Source of the DNA: Bolinopsis microptera
Lineage: Eukaryota; Ctenophora; Tentaculata; Lobata; Bolinopsidae
DNA length: 64,000 nucleotides
Assembly: GCF_026151205.1 (NCBI RefSeq)
Contig: NC_087076.1
Span: 8,036,902-8,100,901 of the forward strand
Reading direction: 5' to 3'
Shown: piece after piece, positions 55,101-64,000 of the stretch
Layout: the number at the start of each line of letters is the position of its first letter
Numbering within the stretch: position 1 is the first letter of the stretch
Made by a program: the position numbers and the translations under genes
The notes under the pieces: generated by a model
The model's input: only the letters and a program-made list of their open reading frames with translations
Told to the model about the DNA's origin: nothing
Databases searched by the model: none

Positions 55101-58100
55101 ATGAAGCAATTTATTGATTAATTGTTATACTAATTATCTAATTATCTAATTATCATACTAATAGACGTGGGTTTAAAAACGTAGAACTAGAAGTAGTTGT
55201 TTTAAATCCCCGAACTGAACTTTAACACTTACCATTTCATTCTGGTCAGACCAATAAATGTGTGAGTTTTGGGTGTCTAAAACCATCGTATCTGTTCTTA
55301 CTCCTTTGTAAAGCACCTGCAGAATGCAGATGACGAATGGGTTAAAAACTCTCAATACTGAATTAGTCATGCGTCCATACTCGATATGTAAATTTTTTAA
55401 TTGGACTGATTTTATTTTTTAATTCGTAAAATTCCGAATCTTCGTGAAAAATGCCCAGATTGAAATCGTCAATAATATAAGTGGAAGTTACCGTGGTTAG
55501 ATTAGAAACAAGGTCCAACTTATGAACATTTTGGGACTTGGTGGTGTAGAATATCAAGACACGCCCCTCAGAATCCACCCCGAACTGAGTTATCTTGTTC
55601 TCACTATCTTCTACCAGGGTGTGAACACCATCTTCTGAGTTCATGTATATTCCCTCGTTTGTAGAGTAAACCAGGCTAGCAATCTGGCGAGCTCCTGAGA
55701 AAGGGGTGGGAGGAATAAGTACAACTACAAGTAAGTTCTTATCTTCAGCAGTATTTTATTTCAAATTTGTGGGGGGGGGGAAGTAAATATAGACAAAAAG
55801 AAGAGATGTATTACCAGCGAGTCTGCATCTGGAAGTGTCCTCAAGAAAGTATCCGTCTGCACACTCACACCTGAACCCTCCTTTGTTATTTAGACAGAAG
55901 TGATCACATCGTTCTGGTATCTCACTACACTCGTCAATATCTGAACCAAAATGTAAAGTTGGTCTCAATTTTTAGAAAGTTGTGTCATTTATTCGACGCA
56001 GGCCGCAGCCCTCTTTGTCTTTGGTTACCATTAGAGAAACCTAGCTTGATAGAACAAAAACCAATGGAATAAAAAGCATCGTATCTTACCAGTACAAGTG
56101 TGGTTATCAGAGCTGAGCTGGTACCCAGGGGGACAGAGACAGTAGTATCCGTCTATCTTATCCAGACAGGCGTGAGAACACTCGTGAGTACCCAACACAC
56201 ACTCGTTTACTGAGTAATTTAAAAGTTACATCTGGAGTCAAAATTTACAGCTGAAACCATAATAAACCATGGTCATAAACCATCAACTGGATCGACAAAA
56301 CAAGTAACTGGAGCCAAAGCCAAAGCCAGAGTCAAAACAAAACGAAACCGTTGGTCAGTGGGGAGGTCTGTAGGTTTTTGTTGCGTCTGATAATATAAAA
56401 TACTGTGCACTGTGGTAAACCGTTCAGTACTCCAGTCACCACATTGTGAAATTAAACCGTGCATATCTATCAACAAATAGGAACACATTTACAGAGTTTT
56501 GTGTCTCCAAGTAAATGCGTTAGTGAGCGCGTCTGTTTATTTGTATCTGTCTGCAAGCTGGTGCGTGTCTCTTTGTTTGTATGTATGTATTGTGTATGTA
56601 AGTGCGTCTGTTAGTTTGTGCTCACCTCCACAGTGTACCTCATCGCTACCGTCCATACAGTCTATAACTCTATCACACTCCTTTTCAGCGGGGATACATT
56701 CTTGTGTTAGTTTACAGATGTAACCGTCACACCCATCATCACAATCTGAAAAAAGTGATGTTACTAAATATTTTAACAATGCCGAGATCGGTGAAGTATG
56801 AACAATTTCGATCGAAAAGAGATTTAGAATTTGTGGTCTGTTTAGTACATGCATGGTAGTAGGAATACAGAATTCATGGGGGCAGTTTACAATATATAAA
56901 CAAGATATTGATACGATATTTATAAGATATTAGCAAGATATTAACAAGATATTTATATCTTGATAAGATATTAACAAGATATTTTCATCTTGATAAGATA
57001 TTAGCAAGATATTTTTATCTTGATAAGATATTAGCAAGATATTAACAAGATATTAACAAGATATTATCAAGATATTAACAAGATATTTATATCTTGATTA
57101 GATTAGGAACCTTGTTCGTCGGAGTGATCAGTACAGTCGTTCATCCCATCACAGACCCAGCTGTCCTCAATACACTCTCCACTTCCACACTTGTAGTGGT
57201 CACACTCCAAATCTGAGACAGAGACAACATTTCAACTCTTCAGGATAAACATTTTTATCACTTATAAATAATGAAAAAATGCATCGTTGAAAAATGAAAT
57301 ATCTGATAAAGATGAGCGAGGATTCAAAACTGACGCTTATTTGTTTGAGAAGTTAAATTTCCATATTTCAAAAACTTTTTATCCAAAATTATCAAAACCA
57401 ATTGCTAACCTCCTTTTGGGAACCCCTAAAATGTTGAAATTGGCCAAAAAATGACGAAATTGCTTAAATACCTCAGATTTTGGAGTTGACTTAGGCACTT
57501 TTGCTATTTGTCATAAAAAATCAGAACTTACGTGCACACAAAATGGCGTGTTCATCTTCGTCTCCGAAACAGTCAGATTCCCCATCACATATGTAAGATC
57601 TCTCTATACACTTCCCGTTACTTGTGCACATAAACTCGGAATCCGTGCAGTTTCTTGTGTCTGTATAGAGTGAGTATTAGTGAGTATATATTAAACATTT
57701 GTCCGTTAGGTTTATAATCAAAATGTTTTCTTAAATTGTATGGTAGAAAATTCCTTATCCGATCAGTTACTAAACAAGTAACTGATCGAGAATAAACTTT
57801 TTAAAACTATCAGCAGTCAGTCAATGAAGTAAACTAGAAAGCAAGACAAATAAAATCTAAGTGAGATAAATAAAATTTAAGTAAGATAAATAAAAACTAA
57901 GCGTTAAACTCACAGCACATGGTCTCGTCAGAAGAGTCTCCACAGTCGTCTGAGTCGTCACATAAGAGGAGGAGAGAGACACATTTCTTATTGTCACATT
58001 GGTACTCCTCCAGCGTGCTACAGTCTGGGTAGTGGAGGATTTTCAAACACAAGGAAATGTTTTTAAATAATTCAGTTATTGGTTATACCGTCCTTGATGA

Positions 58101-61100
58101 ATCAAAACTTTCCATGAAAAGTCTCCTTGATAAAATAAATTCTCTTTTTTTAATGCGTTAAGAATTCAATCGGAAAATAAGCTCGTTGAAGTTGTATAAC
58201 AAGTATTGAATTAGATTAACAGCTTATGTTAGCAAACGTTTGTACTTCAAATGCATAAGTGGTCGGAGATTGTACTTGCTACTATACAAGCGGTTAAGCG
58301 ACTTAAACTGTAATACTTCAACAGTTCTGCAGCTCTTGTAGCTATCCTCAGTTCGTTAATTATTTCCAAGTAAGCCACTGAAAGCTTAATGTTCGCTCGA
58401 TAAATAAGATAATGGTTTTAAAATAGCACGTGGTTTTACAATGCGTGTCTAGAACAGTCTTGAACATTCCGGTGAATGTTTTATAATTTTATTGTTAGCT
58501 TGTACGTATAATATGCATATCTATTCAATCTAGACAAATAGACAGTACGTTTCGTTTTCTTCTAATTTTCTTACGCCAACATAGTGAGATAACACTCGCC
58601 AAACATGGAGTTTCCTGACCTGCCTACTGCTACTCGACTACCAGGAGTTGAGGAGATGTGGACTGGTTACATTGCTACTGGAGGGGAGGTGGCAGTGCTA
58701 GTGATAACATCGCTTGTTCTAGCTCTAGTGGCGGTGTTTCTTTTCTTTCTGCACAGATCAAACGTTCTCATCACATTCAGCAGGTATGCAGAAACCGTGA
58801 TCATCATTTTTAAGTTCGGAGTAGTCTCCAGCCATAAAGATTATCATTAACTTCACCAAACAAACGGACCTATATTTCAGATTATCTTCGGAGGATGGTA
58901 TCTCTCCTAGTAAACACTCCCTGATAATCAGTGGCATGATCCCCACACTGTCCCTCTGTTTAACATGTACTTCAGTGTTACTACCCCGGTCCAGTCTACT
59001 TCTACTCTCCTTCAGTAAACTCAGCAGAGTAGCGTGGTGCTACCAGGTGCTGGTGGAATGTATCAGAGAGTGTGGAGGTCAGGTCTGTGTCTTCAGACTC
59101 ACCAGACTCACCCACTCCAACACCTCCATCAGGGAGTACAAGGGGAGACACAGTACTTTGTCCCTGTCCGTAACTCTCCTAACTGTGGAAGTGTTGTTGG
59201 TCTCCACACTTCATCTCCTCCTTCTCCTCCTCTCCTACAACACCCTCCAGCCTATCTACCCTCACAACCTTCTCCAGGCAGACACTCTCATACTCTGCTA
59301 CTACTCTGGTGTGAGTGTGGCTGCGATACTGGGGGTTGTGGCTGCTTGTAAGGTGGTTGGAGTGATGAGTAAACCTTGGAGAGTGGTCGCGGTCGTGAAG
59401 GCGGTGTCACTGGTGATGCTGGTAGGTGAGGCGGTGATGACGATGATGGTAACGGGTGATGAGTGGAGGGATTCAGCTGTGGTTTTCTTAACGAGAAACT
59501 GTTTGGTGACTGTATTGATACAGAGTGTTGAGTTGGTTGTGATTATAATTCTCGGTAAAACTCCGCTGAAGAGAGCAAAACAAAGTGTCCGGTCTGTTAT
59601 GATGGCAGAAACAGAGCTATCAATGGGAACAACAAGCCTCGACAACAACACAGGAGGCATCAAATTGAGGCTAAACAAAGAAGATTCAGTAGAACTACTG
59701 AGAGCTCTCAACCTGGGAAGGTACCGTTCTGACGAGGGACTGAGAGTGATGTTATCTACTGATCGGTCTAGAAGACACCACAACTCTCTGACATCTGTAG
59801 CTACTGTTTGTTAACGAGCTGATAGAACTTAAATTATGTAATTAATGGTTCGGATATTATATAACAAGATATTTCAGTGCAAATCGAATGATGCATTTTT
59901 ATCTTAACTGTTTTCAGAAGGTATTCCACATTTGTATAATCATGAAAATTACCTTTTAAATCGGTATCCTACTGTATAACGAAAACATAATATTTAATTT
60001 ATATTCACATGTAAATTGCTCTTCTTGATCTTACTCTAACTGAGTTCCGTATCACAATTTGGGAACATTTTATAATTTTAGAACTTGTAAAATCATACAG
60101 AGCATAACCAATCCCACAAATAAAAAATGTATCTTATGATATAGATTATAAACTTTGTTTAGATTCTAACTTTAAAGTAAACAAGCTATTAGTTGTAGTA
60201 TTAGTAGCACAACGAGTAAGTAAGATACAACTGAAGAGTAAGTACTCACTGCCACAATGTTCTTCATCAACTCCGCTGATACAATCTCTAGTACCGTCAC
60301 ATCTCTCGTCTACTGAGATGCAGCTCCTAGCATCGCACTGAAACTCATCTGGTCCGCATTGTATCGGGGCTGGAAATAGGGGGTAGGATTAAGTAATCTA
60401 ACATTTGGTTGGTATTTACTATTTATATTAGGGGACTACTTGAATGAAGTTCATAGTTAACAAGGTCTCAGAATGCGCTTCATAAATGAATTCGTTCGTA
60501 AACTCATGCTTTGTTTCAAAAGATTATTCGGACACAAGGAAACATTTCAAAACGTACCACACCCCATCTCGTCGGACGCATCCTCGCAGTCGTAATGGTA
60601 GTCACAGACCCAGTCCCTGTTTATACAAGTCCCGGCGGTGAGACAGGTAAACTGATCCGACGAGCACGTCATGTTACCTGTAGAGTGTAGACTGTAGAGG
60701 TTACTACTCATTTAATTCTAATCGTCCAGTTTTTTATCCATTGATTATGAGATTCTGTGGACTTATTTTTGGTCACTACGAAATCCATCAATCATACAGA
60801 CAAATAACTTTGATCCCATTATTTTAGGTACTAAAAGGTAGAAGTATCGAACTGACTATGAAGCAGATCCTAACAGGGTTTATACTCCTGGGAGTGTTCT
60901 CAACTAAAATGGTCCAATCTTGTGAGATAAGTTCCAGTTCTCTCACATCTCATGGACCAATTATCGAAGTGACCTGCGAACCTAATCTGAACTCCACTCT
61001 AAAGACAGAGGACGGTTCTCTCCGCACTGGAAGTGTTTGAGAAGAGACTCACGGGAGAAGAGCTCAAGAGCTTCTTGAAAGTGGGACACAAAGGTACGTC

Positions 61101-62625
61101 CAACGAAACGTCTAAAACTCTTCTTGGTAAGCTAGTGGATGACACGAGAGAGGACTCGGCTGATGTTAAGGACTTGCGAGAAATTCAAATAGGTTGCTGT
61201 TGTTGGACGTTTGTGTGTGGGGACTGCTGTATTCACCCAGGCTGTAAAGTGCGCGAGAATGCTTGTAGAATTGTAGGTGTCAGACACCCTGATTACAAAC
61301 AACTTTTGGATTTCGTGTTCAAAAGCTGAAGCTTCTACAATCTAGATGAAATTTTAAGCTAAGAATGAGTAAAAATAACTGATTACCTCAGGGTCAAGAA
61401 TCATCATTGATAACAATCGCATTTATAAGTCTTGTTTCATTTCGTTATTGCCAGTTTTTTTGTACATGTATGTATCATATTTGGTCATTAACTGTCACCA
61501 ACTTGCACGAAGACTATTGTGTGTTGTGATGTTTGATGAGTGTTTTTCAGTACCCATCTGGAGCAGGCATTATACTCCATTTGAACATTTAAAATATAAT
61601 TTGGAACATGATTACAATAACGTTATCCAAATCTCAAACAAAAAAACAAATTTGTAAAGCTTTGTGTTTTGAATATATAATTGTGAGTATGGTGATGGTG
61701 ATTTTGATTGCACGCTTAAAATTAACGGGCACCGCTTGAAACTACGGGCATGTCAAAAAAATGGTAAGTACTTACAACTTTATAAGTGACGTAAATAAAG
61801 TAAACATACCACAATCGAACTCATCACTTCCATCCGGACAGTGAACCACTCCGTCACAACTCTGCTGGAATGTGATACACGATCCATCCACACAGCTGAT
61901 CTCTCTTGTCGGATCACATGGAGCATCTGGGAGTGTTTAGACAGGATTAACACGGGCCCACTTTCTTGGGGTGTTTTCAGGTTAAAACTGGGTATCGTTG
62001 GCATTTAAATTGATAAGTGAGATCTATCTCTTAGTTTATCTTCTAATTAATATTACTCTCACGTTATATTAGTAAGAAATAAAGACATACCACATCCGGT
62101 TTCATCAGAGTTGTCACCACAATCCACAATCCCGTCGCACTGATAACTCTTTGATATACAGCCCCCATCATCACACTTGAACTCGTCCGGGGTACACATT
62201 CCCACTGAATTATTGTGCATTATTAAATATTAACATTGGATAGGGGGCACGGACACAAATCTTATATTAGATTCTTTTGACAAGAGAAGCCAAATTTCGA
62301 AGATTTCTTATCTGATCAATAGAGCTCAGACTGTATGGCTAAATAACTGGGAATTAATTTCCCAGTAAGTACAACTTACCAGTGCATTGCTTCTCGTCAC
62401 TGTTATCCCCACAATCATTCTGTGAATCACACACCAGCGACTCCACAATACACCTGTCGTTATCACAGTGGAACCCAACACACTCGTCTTCTTCAGACCT
62501 GGTGACATTATGACAGGATGCCTCGTCACTTTGGTCGGTACAGTCGTGTTCACCATCACATTTCCATGACAGTTCGATACACTCACCGGAGCCACAGGTA
62601 AACTGCCCTTCATCGCACGTACGAT
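52125..62625 (-). CDS. LRP upstream half (5' end outside the window)
   Basis: Minus-strand exons, transcript order: 62380-62625, 62091-62204, 61810-61926, 60558-60677, 60250-60369, 57914-58024, 57532-57660, 57111-57212, 56626-56745, 56090-56209, 55815-55940, 55492-55694, 55233-55316, 54866-55072, 54769-54832, about 54371-54564, 52912-53036, 52430-52593, 52125-52245. They encode ten LDLa modules, two EGF modules, a YWTD propeller and a further LDLa. Almost all junctions have matching phases (phase 1 between modules, the usual pattern for exon-shuffled extracellular domains). No transmembrane exon follows 52125, which favours splicing on to 47393 (both phase 2). An OST-alpha gene and a Cys-rich protein gene lie antisense in its introns. 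The start codon and signal peptide are upstream of the window. Confidence 0.82.
52430..56209 (-). CDS. LRP EGF pair and first YWTD beta-propeller
   Basis: 56090-56209 encodes an EGF module ([27 protein letters not shown]) and 55815-55940 a calcium-binding-type EGF ([20 protein letters not shown]). The propeller follows: 55492-55694 ([17 protein letters not shown]), 55233-55316 ([18 protein letters not shown]), 54866-55072 ([19 protein letters not shown], ending SDIA), 54769-54832 ([20 protein letters not shown]), about 54371-54564 ([15 protein letters not shown]), 52912-53036 ([18 protein letters not shown]) and 52430-52593 ([19 protein letters not shown]). Two spots are unsure. The gap between 54866 and 54832 would be a 33 nt intron. 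The exon ending at 54371-54382 does not clearly match the phase-0 entry at 53036, so a small exon may be missing there. Confidence 0.75.
56626..62625 (-). CDS. LRP N-terminal LDLa cluster, ten modules
   Basis: Nine exons encode ten LDL-receptor class A modules, each with six cysteines and the calcium-binding D..SDE end. Two lie in 62380-62625 ([38 protein letters not shown]). The rest are one per exon: 62091, 61810, 60558, 60250, 57914, 57532, 57111 and 56626. The module in 57111-57212 gets its sixth cysteine from the first codon of the next exon (Q-D-C after joining). The 57532 module has an acidic [13 protein letters not shown] end that departs from the consensus. LDLa clusters bind ligands through lysine-acid contacts stabilised by Ca2+. 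Confidence 0.88.
56900..57095. repeat. AAGATATTAAC-type tandem repeat in an LRP intron
   Basis: Units such as ACAAGATATT and TTATCTTGATAAGATATTAG recur over about 195 bp just before exon 57111-57212. ATCTTGATAAGAT is self-complementary, so the tract can form many small hairpins. Confidence 0.85.
58605..59814 (+). CDS. SLC51A: Organic solute transporter alpha-like (SLC51A/OST-alpha) membrane protein
   Basis: Two exons, 58605-58783 and 58881-59814 (GTATGC...TTTCAG, 97 nt intron, phase 2), give 370 residues; human OST-alpha is 340. Seven hydrophobic segments are visible: [20 protein letters not shown], a segment with [19 protein letters not shown], then [72 protein letters not shown] and [14 protein letters not shown]. 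The P...LLPRS segment and the following [10 protein letters not shown] match the OST-alpha (VPRS.., VEGFGG) core. OST-alpha proteins move bile acids, steroids and other organic solutes, normally with a beta subunit. The cytosolic tail after residue 300 is long and rich in Ser, Arg and Leu. The gene sits antisense in the LRP intron between exons 60250 and 58024. TMEM184-like proteins of the same fold are the main alternative. Confidence 0.75.
60858..61329 (+). CDS. Small Cys-rich secreted protein (two frames)
   Basis: The first frame (from 60858) starts [20 protein letters not shown], a good signal peptide, then [16 protein letters not shown]. The main part is in another frame (open from 61003 to 61329): [20 protein letters not shown] and a C-terminal cluster [20 protein letters not shown], ending LDFVFKS. 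The two can be joined in phase 0 by removing 60969-61008 (GTGACC...GACAG), a 40 nt intron. Otherwise a one-base frameshift separates them. Eleven cysteines occur in the second part alone or shared, suggesting a disulfide-rich secreted peptide or prodomain-plus-mature form. I do not recognise the family and assign no function. It is nested antisense in the LRP intron between 61810 and 60677. Confidence 0.5.
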
Positions 62626-62899
62626 CTGAAAAGAACAAGGGTGATGTTAAATAATACCACTAATATGAGACTGAGAGTTTTGACTGTCGAAAGTTTTGAC
62701 TGTCGAAAGATAAATTTTATCGGGCCGAATCGAAGGAATAGAAACAACAACAATGCGCGCACCACCTGGCCACGCGCGCCCGCGAAATTTGTGAAAATGG
62801 TTAACGATATAAATTTAATCACTTATAGTTTTTGTTTCGCGCGTTACATCTTTCATATAGTCTTCATTGGATCTGAAACCCTGGTTCTAGAGGTCGATT
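62626..62899. other. Stretch between the first visible LRP exon and the retroelement
   Basis: Upstream of the LRP exon, with a GTTTTGACTGTCGAAAG duplication near 62678 and 62694 and a CG-rich spot (about 62752-62785). No coding sequence is recognised. Confidence 0.5.
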
Positions 62900-63810
62900 A
62901 AGACAGCTTCATACGAGAACTACCCAACCTTGATATTCCACGGCAAAAGATCAAATGAGTGATATACCTTACCTTTGATACATTTGATTTGCTTCGTCGA
63001 AACTCGACTGCCTCTCGATCGTTACGCCAGTCCAGTATAGAATTGGAGTTCGGTGATGTGAAGCCCCGGATTGGCGGTTTATCCGGCAAGGAAAGCATGA
63101 ACGCCGTCATATGATGGTTGAAGCCATCATGCTTGGAGACTGCACGTATGTGCCAAGGTATACAGTTCCAGAGTCTGGGACCCATTACACTAAATGATTC
63201 TCATATAGAGTCTGATGAGCCGCTGAGCTTTTTTTACGGACAGATGGAACCTTAGCCAGGGTACCCAATCGTGGGTTTACTGTGAACTGTACTTCAAGGT
63301 CGTTGGATGTGAAACCATGCAGGATTTTCCACATGTGCATGACAATGTAACGTTCTCTGCGCCTCTGAAGTGACATGAGGGACAGGGTTTTCAGGCGACC
63401 CCAATAATGGAGATGCTGTAAACTATGGATCTTTGAAGTGAAAGTTCTTTGCACACTTTCCAGCTCCTGAATGTCATACACTTTCGCCGGATTCCACAAA
63501 AGCACAGAGAAGAACAATACTCTAAGTGGCTACGGACTACTGACTTGTATTGCGAGAGTGGAAGACACTGAATACCCATGCTGCCATCTTCCTCACTTTA
63601 TCACAACTAGATCGTATGTGTGATGTCCAGGATGAATCACTGGATACTGTTATACCGAGATCACGGAGCTGATCCACAGGAGTGAGTATAGTACCAGTTG
63701 ATGTTGTGTATTGGAACTGTTCATGGGTAAAAGGAAGCTCATAGAGAGGATTACGTTTGTTGGCAAGATGACATATTATGTACTCAAACTTATCCTCATG
63801 TAATGCCATA
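62900..63810 (-). mobile_element. Frameshifted non-LTR reverse transcriptase, C-terminal part
   Basis: Minus-strand fragments follow the C-terminal order of a non-LTR (CR1/L2-like) pol. First LTPVDQLRDLGITVSSDSSW and SCDKVRKMAAWVFSVF (63537-63809), then YKSVVRSHLEYCSSL (63391-63579). Next come LESVQRTFTSKI, HYWGRLKTLSLMSLQRRRER and MWKILHGF (63185-63517). Last are MGPRLWNCIPWHIRAVS and SNSILDWRNDREAVEF (62898-63185). Frame changes between blocks show decay. The element is oriented like LRP and lies upstream of its first visible exon. The 5' part may continue past the window end. Confidence 0.8.
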
Positions 63811-64000
63811 TTGTTTCTTGATGACCACTTAGTGCCTTCGTTAAGATCAGACTCGTCTTCTTATCAACTGTGTTGTGATTACAGGAAATATGCACATATT
63901 TAAACTTTAATGTACAGCCTTAGATATCGTTAATAAGCTTATCCTACCAAAAATAACCAACCATGTGACCATTTGGTCATATATCTACCAAATCTTCTCA

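Noticed and set aside
59301-59783. 160-codon frame antisense to the OST-alpha-like gene
   Set aside because: Shadow of a well-supported membrane protein gene; no family similarity.

Overview
This window is eukaryotic, animal DNA, AT-rich, with split genes using GT..AG introns. LDL-receptor modules, F5/8-type, CCP and CAP secreted proteins, and decayed non-LTR retrotransposons of a kind common in cnidarian genomes suggest a cnidarian, perhaps a medusozoan. That placement is inference. I found no tRNA, rRNA or CRISPR array.

Left part (1-13.9 kb). Four housekeeping genes lie on the + strand: the last two exons of EDC4 (mRNA decapping scaffold), TMEM170, an intronless NOL6/Nrap (ribosome biogenesis), and the first two exons of METTL5 (18S rRNA m6A methyltransferase). 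The rest of METTL5 was not found. Downstream is retrotransposon debris: a reverse transcriptase relic on the minus strand and an ORF1 relic on the plus strand.

13.9-24.5 kb. A 10.6 kb satellite holds about 29 copies of a 366 bp unit. Each unit is itself a diverged 174+192 bp dimer, and blocks of several units have been duplicated as wholes. It is followed by a four-exon secreted gene (F5/8-like domain plus two CCP domains).

29.8-62.6 kb. Minus-strand exons of an LDL-receptor-related protein (LRP) fill this half. In order they encode 10 LDLa, 2 EGF, a YWTD propeller, 5 LDLa, an EGF region, a second YWTD propeller, EGF, a transmembrane segment and a short tail. An exon at 48.0 kb with a clean signal peptide and matching splice phase means this is either one gene with an internal promoter or two tandem LRP genes. 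Five plus-strand genes, all intronless or nearly so, sit in LRP introns: two tandem BTB-domain paralogs, a CAP-CCP-GPI protein, an SLC51A (OST-alpha)-like transporter and a small Cys-rich secreted protein. A 1.36 kb almost perfect palindrome flanked by TTAA is also inserted in an LRP intron.

Right end (62.9-63.8 kb). A frameshifted non-LTR reverse transcriptase C-terminus lies upstream of the first visible LRP exon. The LRP start is outside the window.
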